64,000 nt of DNA from Rhizomys pruinosus. Lineage: Eukaryota > Chordata > Mammalia > Rodentia > Spalacidae. The notes under the pieces were generated by a model. That model made no database searches, was not told the DNA's origin, and saw only the letters and a program-made list of their open reading frames with translations. The stretch covers positions 3,180,673-3,244,672 of the forward strand of contig VZQC01003035.1 in assembly GCA_009823505.1 (NCBI GenBank), given 5' to 3'. Of the stretch, positions 55,557 to 64,000 are shown in pieces. Position 1 is the first letter of the stretch; each line of letters opens with the position of its first letter. The translations under genes and the position numbers were made by a program.

Positions 55557-55600
55557 GGGCTGGAGAGTTAAAAGCACTGGCTATTCTTGCAGAAGACATG
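55557..55600 (+). mobile_element. B2 SINE head fragment
   Basis: 'gggctggagagttaaaagca' to 'cttgcagaagac'; only the head remains, interrupted by the next B2. Confidence 0.75.
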
Positions 55601-55608
55601 AAATTCTA

Positions 55609-55862
55609 TGGGCTGGAGAGATTGCTTAGTGGTTAAGAGCGCCGACCGCTCTTACAGAGGACCCGGGTTCAATCCCCAGCACGCACATGGCGGCCGAGAA
55701 CCATCTGAAACTCCAGTTCCAGGAGAACTCCAGTTCCAGGGGATTCCGACACCCTCTTCTGACCTCCGCGGTGTTGCATGACACGGGTGCACAAACTTGC
55801 ATGCAGACAGTACATTCATACACATACAGAAATAAAAAAAATTAAAAAAAATTAAAAAAAAA
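55609..55862 (+). mobile_element. B2 SINE
   Basis: Longer-type B2, little diverged, with A-rich tail. Confidence 0.93.
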
Positions 55863-56003
55863 ATTATAGTGTGTGTGGGGGGGGGGTGAGGTGACGGTTC
55901 GGGGTGGAAGCTTAAGGCCAGCCCGGGACAACTGAGACTGTCCGTCATAAAACCTTAAACAAACAAACACACATAAAACAAGTAAAGTAAAAAGTTGAGA
56001 GTA

Positions 56004-56158
56004 GGCCGGGCGTGGTGGCGCATGCTTTTAATCCTAGCACTTGGGAGGCAGAGGCAGGTGGATCTTTGTGAGTTCAAGGCCAGCCTGGTCTACAGAGTGA
56101 GTTCCAGGACAGCTGGGACTACAGGGAGACCCTGTCTCGAAAAGACCAAAAAGAAAAG
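56004..56158 (+). mobile_element. B1 SINE
   Basis: Near-consensus B1; 'aaagttgagagta' lies on both sides (about 55991 and 56155). Confidence 0.94.
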
Positions 56159-56227
56159 TTGAGAGTAAATAAATCCTTATAGATATCCAGATAGGTAAAG
56201 GGAAAATGGTTATTAAAAGAAAGGACC

Positions 56228-56458
56228 TAGGACTGGAGAGATGGTTCAGTGGTTACGGGTCCCGCTGCTCTTGCAGAAGACCCAGGTTGGATTCCCAGCA
56301 CCCACATGGTGGCTAACAACCGTCTGTAACTCCAGTCAGTTCTAGGGGCTCTGAAGCCCTCTTCTGACCTCTGTGGGCATTGCAGGACACTTGTGCACTT
56401 ACATGCATGCAGCAATACATGCATACACATAAAATAAAAATAAAATATTTTTTAAAAT
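56228..56458 (+). mobile_element. B2 SINE
   Basis: B2 with diverged head and tail 'cataaaataaaaataaaat'. Confidence 0.9.
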
Positions 56459-56459
56459 G

Positions 56460-56950
56460 AAGTCAAGTGGCAGTAATACTTGTCAGAGTGCCCACGGAAG
56501 GCCACAATCGAAGGCCAGTATCTAGAGTACTCGAGGAAACGAGCGCTCTGGGTTCTCGTCCTATGGGCCCCAGGCTGCTCCTCGCAGTCTCCAAGTTTCG
56601 GGTGGGCGGGCCGCAGAGGAGGGATCGGCTTCAACAGACTGACATCTGCAGCCAAAGTCCCAAAGAGCAGCCGGGTGGCAGGTGGAATAAAAAGGGAGGT
56701 TCTGACTGCTCGACTCCGGGCAGCTGTGCAGAGCGCTCCACGCAACATACAGCAAACTTGCCTCAGGAATGGCTGTCATTGTTTTGCCTTTTGAACCCAA
56801 ACAAAAAGAGATTGTCCCATTTCCTGCAGGGCTGCGAACAAAGGGACAGGCGCGGAGAGCGTCAGGACGGGGATCGGGCGCCCCCTCGTGGTTCTGGGCC
56901 GACACTACACAGTCACTGGGTGGACTTTGGAAATTTAGGCCTAAAAGTCA
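56460..56950. other. GC-rich, CpG-containing single-copy stretch
   Basis: CpG dinucleotides are frequent (for example 56505-56625 and 56840-56905) compared with the flanks, and it includes a CTCF-type motif. It might be a small regulatory element or promoter. No exon is recognised. Confidence 0.35.
56878..56891 (-). promoter_or_regulatory. CTCF-type binding motif
   Basis: The reverse complement reads CCACGAGGGGGCGC, which fits every position of the published CTCF core as I recall it. It lies outside any SINE. Binding is inferred from sequence only. Confidence 0.6.
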
Positions 56951-56959
56951 AAGTCTAGG

Positions 56960-58785
56960 CTCTCTGCATACACCAAGGGCTTCGATCCATTTTCCATGGA
57001 CGAGAAGCAAATTTAGGGTAGAAGATGTAGTTAGGTTGGAGCATACCTGTCCAGCCAGCACCACATAAACCCGGGGCCTGTGAGAAACAGCTCACATTCA
57101 AACCACAGACCCACAGATGATGCCAAATCTCGGGTTTCTGGTCAAAAGTAAAATCAGGCAACTTGCAAGGATGGTGTGTGGTGTCATCGGCAATTGACTG
57201 ACAACGAAGTGGTTGTGAAGAACCTTGAACCGTGGAAATCCCTCAAGATGAGATAGGAATGAGGAAGATAAACAGGAGTCTCCCCGTCCCCCTTGTTTGT
57301 GCCAGTCTACCCACCACTGAAATCGGCCAACCGGCTGCACTCTGATCTCTGGTAACACCTACCTGTAACATACCCCCCCCACCCCCCACCCCTGCTTGCA
57401 TATGAGCTGACTGGAAGTTTCCCTACTACCCGAGCTGGGGGCTGGCACCGTGAGAGCACCAGCCCAGCAGCATGAGTAAACTCGCTCTCCTTCACCCAAC
57501 TCGGCGGCAGATGTCAGGGGACCCTCCAGGGTGAAGGACCACTACCACACAGTGCACAGGGAGTGCTCCAAGCTAAGGAGCTTGTAGGACTGAAGCCTTG
57601 AGATGGAGCCAGTCGGCTGTGCTCCAGGAAGAGGAAACGCAGTGCAGATGGAGAAAAGGGTGACTGTGTGGGGGGAGGAGAGCTGCCGTCTGACTACAGG
57701 GTGACTGTGGGAACTATCCTGCAGCTGCTGGAACAGGGAACTGCGGAGCCCAGGTAAAGGCATGTGTGGGAAGCAGCTTCACTGAGGAATGGACACGGGC
57801 CTCCCAACAAGCAGTTGGACACAGCTAAGGCTGGAGACACTCAAGCATCCACCCTGGACATGTTATCTGCCCCTTCTTCTTTTCTAATGGTCCTGACTGT
57901 GCTCAAGGACCCACTTCTTCAAGTAAGTTGGCCTTGCCCCAAAGCCCCCAAATAATCCAAAAGCCCACTTTCCTTGACAGGACTCAGCTCCAACCCTAAC
58001 GTGGTATTTAGTTTCTTGGCACCTCTTCCTCATCTGCCCCCCCCCCCCATATTGCCTGCCTAGCACCATACCTCAAGTTGCCATTCTTGTGCCTGCCTGC
58101 AGAGGCATGGAGAGCACGGGTCCTTAATGACATCAGGGGCTGTTTCGTCTGCAGTGAGATGGGCAGTGTGTCGCTGCCCATCCTGGGACAGGATGAGGAA
58201 TTTTCAGGTTGGGGAATCCACTACAATGGAATTGTAGTCAAGTGGGCCTGGAAGAACCACCCAGTAGACAGTACAGACCTGACCAGCCACTGGGGTATGA
58301 GGACAGGCCAGCAGTGGGCACGGGAGGTAGGTGTAGGTAAGGTGAGGACACAGCGCATGGAGATGCTTCCATCTGACTTCATGCTGGGTCCTTGGGTGGG
58401 TTCCTACTCCCTAACACTCCCTAACACGTTCACCTGCTCTGTGTGAAAACCCTAGAAAATAGGACTTACCCACTCACCTCCTGGAAGCAGATTATGGACT
58501 GCTTGGACTGGGTAAGACACCAACGACGGCTAGTGGGTCACATTCCAGTCTGCTCCAACAGGTGGTAGGTGGCAAGTTTCATTCAAAAAAGGCTTTGGGG
58601 TCTCACACCCTGAGACTGACATATAGAATGCATTCTCCTTTTGCTGTGGACAGTCTCAGGAATGATAGTTTATCTGGAAGTCACACTGGCACTGGGCTAA
58701 ATAGACTTACAGGTATTATCTCATTTATTCTTCTGCATGTTTAAAAATCTTTTGCAAACAAGCCTGATAGAAACTGATTTAAACC
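56960..58785. other. No gene recognised
   Basis: Single-copy-looking. Contains C-runs at 57372-57394 and 58037-58049. Frames at 58078-58446 and elsewhere lack known domains. Confidence 0.4.
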
Positions 58786-58787
58786 AT

Positions 58788-58918
58788 CGAGAAAGACTGA
58801 GAAAGAGATGAAAAGCATGTTTGGCAGAATACATGAGCTCTGGTGGGGTGGGGGGATAGGGTGGGGGACATGGGTCTAGATTTGATAATCTTGTACAAAA
58901 TATATATTTAAAAAAAAA
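58788..58918 (+). mobile_element. L1 3'-UTR end fragment
   Basis: 'gagaaagactgagaaagaga' to 'gggtctagatttgataat' and a poly-A tail match the last 130 bp of the L1 3' UTR at 18070-18195. Confidence 0.88.
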
Positions 58919-58919
58919 A

Positions 58920-59470
58920 CTGTTTTAAACCAAAAAGATGGTTAACTTGAATCCGTGAAGATTCTAAAGGCAGTTACAGCTTCAAGACTAGCTCGCCTCC
59001 GGGGATGTGAGGTCAGAATCCTCTCCTGTGGTTCTAAGTTCCGTGGACCCGTGCCTCGTCTTCAAGATGGCTGTCCTCGGGCTCCGCCACTCTCCACCCA
59101 GTTTTCTAATCTTCAACCTAGACCATCTGCCAGAGGAAGACAGAGGGCCTTTCCAAGGTGTCTGTACAGGAGACACACTCTTCCAGAAGCTTCCACAAAT
59201 CTTATCTTGCTTGACCTGCATTTGGTCACCCTAAAGCAGAGCAGCCATAGTGATGGCATGCCTGAGGCTTAGATCAAACCATCCCAGAATGCTGGACCAT
59301 TGCTCAAGGACGCTGAGTACTGTTGTCTGGAGAATAGCGCTGGGGTGTTGAGGAGGTCATGCCCAATGTTGAATATGTCTTCCAAACAGTCCCAGAAGGC
59401 ACTGTTTGAAAATCACATTTGAAAAACAATCCAGCAGGTTTAAAGGGATTGAACACCTTATGATTACTGG
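58920..59470. other. No gene recognised
   Basis: Short open frames; nothing recognised. Confidence 0.4.
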
Positions 59471-59473
59471 TGG

Positions 59474-59625
59474 GAAGGCAGAATGTGGTGGTGTGCACCC
59501 TTAATCTCAGCAGGTGTGTGGCAGAGGCAGGTAGGAGGATCTCTGTGAGTTTGAAGCCAGCCTGGTCTACACAGCAGTTCCAGGCTAGCCAGGCTATATA
59601 GTGAGAGCCTGTCCAAAACACCAAT
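59474..59625 (+). mobile_element. B1 SINE, diverged
   Basis: 'gaatgtggtggtgtgcaccc' to 'gagagcctgtccaaaacacc'; tail nearly lost. Confidence 0.85.
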
Positions 59626-60740
59626 ATCAAATGACTGGTGAGCAGAGCACACCCAAGAGAGCTTGCCCTGGCAAAGGTAACCTGGTGGGCACAGAGAGCT
59701 GCCTACTTTCTTTTCCCATAATTCCTGGTTATGGATTTGGAATCAGCAAATTATAAGACCCAGGAAGGTTAAGGAAAAGACAGACCAACAAGAAACAGAA
59801 AGCACATGGAGAGCAGAGCAAGGAAACAGGAGATTGTTTTAATTAGAAATGGCTCCGTACACCAGTTGAGGGACAGAAATGAGCAGAGTGGATTTAGCAC
59901 AGCCCAACTACATCCTCTCTGTAAGCAATGGGGTTCAAATACAATGTAGTTAGGTTGAAAATTTTTTAAAAGATGGAAAAGTGTTTCACATAAACAGCAA
60001 AAACAAAACAGAAATGGGTATGTTACTATCAAATAGCAAAGAAAATCATTTGAGTCCAAGAGGGAGATTATTTAATGAGGGTAGCAGCTCTGGCCAGACA
60101 CAGCATCCTAAACATACATGCACCAAATAACACAGCTTCAAAAACGTCTAAAGCCAGAAATTAGTTGTGCTGCAAAGAAAAACTGCAAAACACAGGAATA
60201 TCTGTTATTACAGCTGGGGACTCCACACACAGCAAGTAACAACGGAACTAGGTAAGGTAGGCAAGGACAGAGAACTAACACACCTATCCATTTATACAAC
60301 CTTCTCCAAGGTCACAACAACCAGAGTCACAAAACCCTTAATCCTTTCCAGAACTGAAAGCACAGATGTCCTCTGGCCACAAGGGAATCACCCTATAGAT
60401 CAGTACAGGAAGACGCCAGGACAATGTCTAGCCAAGGAGAAGGTAAATGACACATTTCTAAGAAAGCCATGGTACAGAGACATGGCAGCGAGAACTTCAA
60501 TCAGAACCAGGAAGCGACTGAGAAGCACAGCACTAAAATGCTCACATCACAAAATAAGACTGGAAGTCACTAACTTAAGGCCTTTTCTTAAGAAACTATG
60601 AAAAGGAACAAGATAAACCCAATGCAAACACAAGGGGAAAATGTTGACTAGCGGCTTCTGTTTGTGCTGGTTTGACAAGTATCAGCCTCGAGTTTCTGTG
60701 GGCTGCTTGCTGCTTCTCTGCTGAGTCCATGGTCAAAATC
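59626..60740. other. No gene recognised
   Basis: AT-moderate single-copy-looking sequence. The frame at 60167-60601 has no known domain. Confidence 0.4.
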
Positions 60741-60744
60741 ATTC

Positions 60745-60961
60745 TTTTTTAATTTATTTTTTATGTGTATGAGTGTACTGTCTGCATGCAGGTTGGTGCA
60801 CCCATGTTGTGCAATGCCGTGGAGGTCAGAATATGGCGTCAGATTCCTCTGGAACTGGAGTTAAAGCCAGTTCTTAGCTGCTATGTGGGTGCTGGGAATT
60901 GAACCCGGATCCTCTGCAAGAGCAGTCGGTGCTCTTAACCGCTAGGCCATCTCTCCAGCCC
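60745..60961 (-). mobile_element. B2 SINE
   Basis: Reverse B2; 'ggtcaaa' with similar context ('catggtcaaaatcattctt' / 'ctggtcaaagccattctta') lies on both sides. Confidence 0.93.
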
Positions 60962-63214
60962 TGGTCAAAGCCATTCTTACTATACCTCTTTACTGTTTAT
61001 TCTCAACAGCTGCCAGCGTACCCACTGAACATGCCAATGGCCGGTCAGCAGAAGGCAATCTCTGTCATTCAACTTTGCAAATTAGGCTCTTGCTGAACAC
61101 AGAAACTTGGCCTAAGGGTATTTCTCTTTGTGGTTAGAGGGTCGTGGTGGGGACGGCGCCCCACTGAAAAGTCTTCACCAGCTGGTTGAGCTGTTTGCCA
61201 ATTCAAAGTCTACTGATGGACAGCTGCCCTCCCAATTCTCCACACAATAGATGCTTCCTTTGACTCCAGGTGGGTCCAGAGACAGCCTAAACTGTGTTTA
61301 GATGAACAAGAGCCAGGTAAGAGTCTAAGGATGTGTGTAGCAAGGAGGGGGAGTTCCGATGCTTGCCCTCCTCAGCCTTTACTTCTGCCCCGCTTCCTCT
61401 GCTGCTCTGCCAGTCCGCCCAACATATCACAGGCCAGTGTTGCTGTGCCGGGACTCATTGCAGCTCTCAAAAATTATGGATGGGCCAAGTCACAGTGCAA
61501 AGGCCCCACACTGCTGTGCAATAGGTCCATCTAGTGGAGTTCTTCTGTCAAGACTGTTCCAAACTCGTCCAGTAAGTCAGTCATTTGGTAGCTTTACAAA
61601 AATCTCAGTTCAGTGGCCTTGGGATGGAGCCAGGCTCCAGCCAGTATTCTTCCTAGGGCCATGCGGAGGTACAAAGTTCCTTGAGGATAGTCAGGAAATA
61701 CTGTGGCCCGAGGACAAGGCACGCCCCAAGTCAATCCATTTTACTTGTGAACCCTTCCACTTGTTTTTGCACAGCACCATTTACTAAACCTTTCCTACAT
61801 TTGACATAAATGAATGTACATTCACCATGCATGCACAGAGGACCTGCCTGTTCAACCTATGGTTTTCAGCTACTCAACAAAAACCTGCTATTGCACCCAG
61901 AGTGTGGGGGCCCTTGTGTCCCACTCCAGGAGAAAGCTCCATGGAGCACGTGGCCCTCCGGGAGGCTCACTCCCCAGTCTGGCACTGGTGACCGTGCTGC
62001 CTCTGCTGCAGCCGGCCTTCCTGCTTTAGGTGGGCATGCTCTCCTAGAACAGCCCACAGGGTGCTGAGGTCAAGCTGTCCGTTCTCTCCGGGGTTCATCA
62101 CTGTGCGGCTCCAGCAGCAGGGCTACCCAAAGGCCCTGGCTTCTAAAAGCCTCCCAACACTGCTGGTGGCCCGACTGCCCAAGGGCTCAGCCCGCCCAGC
62201 CAAACACCCTGAGCAGGTGCCATGGCGTCTCACATTCCTTCCTGAGAGCTCAAATTCTCTCAGCACTAGAAGAGTGAGGGCCATGGGATCTGAACAGTCC
62301 TCCTGCAAACTGCTGTGCTCTTTTGTCAGACCCACAGCGACCCAGAAAAAGACCCACACGGGCTTTAGCCCAAGTAGGGCAACACTTTACAGGGCTCAGT
62401 AACGTGATTATGAATGGGAGGTACTTCGACTGTCAGGTTTGTCCGGTGATTTGGGAAACAGGATTTTAACATTATTAAAAGATAAGGAAATAGCAAGAAA
62501 TAAGCTATAAGTAAACATCAATGTTTGGTTCTCCTAGTGCTTCTTGGGCCATGAAAAGCACGTCTTGGCTCTCATGCTGGCCGGCACCTCTGCACTGCCA
62601 CAAGCGGAAGGCAATCCACAGATTATCACTGCAAACCTCGAGGCTCCCTGGGCCTGGTCTGTGACACAGCACAGCCCATCAAAGCCACACACGAGCTTTC
62701 TAAGTTTCCAAGGCCAGTGCTGTGCACAGAGAACAAAGTCCAGGGCTAACACAAATATGTACTGAGCATTTACTCTGCTATAGGCAGAGTCTGTAAAACA
62801 GGACGCATGAAGGGCTTAATTCCTGCCACTTTGCTGAACTTTAGCACTGATGAAAGATGTGAAAACTAAACGGAGTGTTACCGAAGACAGAGATGGAGTG
62901 CTTACAGAGCCAAGAGTAATAAACTGACCAGTAAGACATGCTGGAAACAGCCCAAGTAAAATTAGATTCTACTCTCAGGCTAGACAAAAATCAAAATTTC
63001 AGCTAGATTTTGAGATACACATACATGTGCCATGTTTTCTTTATGATTTTGGAACAGGGAAAGATACCTTCCTAATAAATTTCCGACAACTGGCAGAATG
63101 TAACACACATAATAAAGGAGTAATAGCCAGAACAGTCAACCCAGAAAGACAACACAGTAGGAAAAAAGGAAATAGTACAGGAGGGGATTCACGAAGAGGC
63201 AGGCAGACACCTTG
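60962..63214. other. Largest repeat-free interval; no gene recognised
   Basis: More than 2 kb without a recognised repeat. Overlapping forward frames at 61331-62402 share no domain I know. It may be intronic or intergenic. Confidence 0.4.
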
Positions 63215-63215
63215 G

Positions 63216-63642
63216 TCCGCCCGTCAGCCCGCTGAGCTAGCAGCTCGCCAAGTCCACCCGGCGGGCCACCCGTCAGCCCGCTGAGTTAGCAGCTCGCCAA
63301 GTCCACCTGGCGGGCCACCCATCAGCCCGCTGAGTTAGCTGCTCGCCAAGTCCACCCGGCGGGCCACCCGTCAGCCCGCTGAGTTAGCTGCTCGCCAAGT
63401 CCACCCGTCAGCCCGCTGAGTTAGCAGCTCGCCAAGTCCACCCGTCAGTCCCCTGAGTTAGCTGCTCGCCAAGTCCACCCGTCAGCCCGCTGAGTTAGCT
63501 GCTTGCCAAGTCCACCCGTCAGCCCGCTGAGTTAGCTGCTCGCCAAGTCCACCCGACGGGCCACCCGTCAGTCCGCTGAGTTAGCAGCTCGCCAAGTCCA
63601 CCCGTCAGTCCCCTGAGTTAGCAGCTCGCCAAGTCCACTCAC
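63216..63642 (+). repeat. 37/49-bp minisatellite, about 10 copies
   Basis: The 37-bp unit holds 'gtcagcccgctgagttagc' and 'agctcgccaagtccacccg'. Some units carry an extra 12 bp 'gcgggccacccg'-like module, making them 49 bp. Cytosine variants 'gtcagtcccctg' mark a subset. Confidence 0.95.
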
Positions 63643-63858
63643 CTTTTACTTACAGGACAAGCAAGTGGCTCTCTCTGAGACCCAAGTTGCTTATGATCTG
63701 AAAACCATGACGACACAACGTCCACTTGAAATATCTCCAAGCGCACTGCAACGACACTGTCACTTCCAGAGAAGACACAATTCTCTCCAGACCCTGGAGA
63801 CGGATTGTGTGGTGAACCTTGGGGCCAATGACTGTCACTCTATGAGCACCTGGCTGCT
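63643..63858. other. No recognised feature
   Basis: Short flank of the minisatellite; nothing recognised. Confidence 0.4.
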
Positions 63859-63861
63859 TGT

Positions 63862-64000
63862 GTTTACTTTTTTGTTTTGATACAGGGTCTCCTGTATCCC
63901 AGCCTGGCCTCAAATTCACTATGGAGCCAAAGGTGACCTTGAGCTTCTGATCCACTTGCCTGTGCCTCTTGGTTGATGAGATTACAGATGTGTGCCATCC
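63862..64000 (-). mobile_element. B1-like (possibly B4) SINE, cut by the window end
   Basis: Reverse B1-like 'gatacagggtctcctgtatcc' to 'gattacagatgtgtgccatcc'; continues beyond the window. Confidence 0.82.

Noticed and set aside
61331..62402. Overlapping forward frames of up to 142 codons
   Set aside because: Three overlapping frames with no domain, typical of GC-balanced noncoding DNA; splice or expression evidence would be needed.
63216..63642. CRISPR-like spaced repeats
   Set aside because: The repeats are contiguous with no unique spacers, and the window is mammalian; it is a minisatellite.

Overview
The window is mammalian nuclear DNA from a rodent. It is packed with rodent-specific short interspersed elements: B1 (7SL-derived), B2 (tRNA-derived, the 'ggctggagagatggc' family), ID-like, B3-like and B4-like copies. 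It also holds L1 LINEs, ERVL-MaLR LTR pieces and microsatellites. B2 is known from muroid rodents, so a muroid is likely. The B1 and B2 consensus here differs from my recollection of mouse, so I do not name a species. I recognise no host protein-coding gene, rRNA, functional tRNA or CRISPR array. The only intact long coding region with a recognisable product is an L1 ORF2.

Layout, left third (1-25 kb). Positions 1-3035 are a rearranged L1 copy with an internal deletion and an unidentified 1.2 kb insert flanked by target-site duplications. Two B2 copies landed one after the other at the same site (3347-3827). Positions 4044-10438 are a minus-strand L1 bounded by a perfect 17-bp duplication. 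It keeps a long 5' UTR with tandem blocks but stops inside ORF2 at its 3' end, and it has since received a B2, a B1 and a MaLR solo LTR. A B2 cluster follows (10.7-11.6 kb). Positions 12672-18195 are a nearly complete plus-strand L1 with a 14-bp duplication, a frameshifted ORF1 and an uninterrupted 1277-codon ORF2. From 18.4 to 25.2 kb, older L1 fragments are broken up by SINEs and by a solo LTR with a 4-bp duplication.

Middle and right (25-64 kb). SINEs continue, but the region also carries an unusual concentration of minisatellites: an 18-bp array (33306-34930), a ~79-bp array (39176-41015), a 31-bp array (41630-41925), a ~30-bp AT/CA array (44045-44215), a 33-bp G-rich array (44868-47195), a ~42-bp array (49826-50345) and a 37/49-bp array (63216-63642). 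There is also a 0.5 kb polypyrimidine tract (31558-32073). Two arrays (18-bp and 42-bp) appear to have grown out of B4-type SINEs. The 33-bp array places four G-runs in every unit, giving a 2.3 kb continuous G-quadruplex-capable strand. The ~79-bp array repeats a near-perfect 5' splice-site sequence in most units. Long 'open reading frames' in these arrays follow from composition and unit length and are not proposed as genes.

The remaining single-copy stretches (chiefly 32.1-32.9, 35.1-36.0, 42.0-44.9, 50.8-52.3, 53.6-55.5, 56.5-58.8 and 59.6-63.2 kb) show no recognised coding exon. A strong CTCF-type motif lies at 56878-56891 in a GC-rich stretch. The clustering of GC-rich minisatellites resembles subtelomeric or recombinogenic mammalian DNA, but that is inference; no telomeric TTAGGG array is present.
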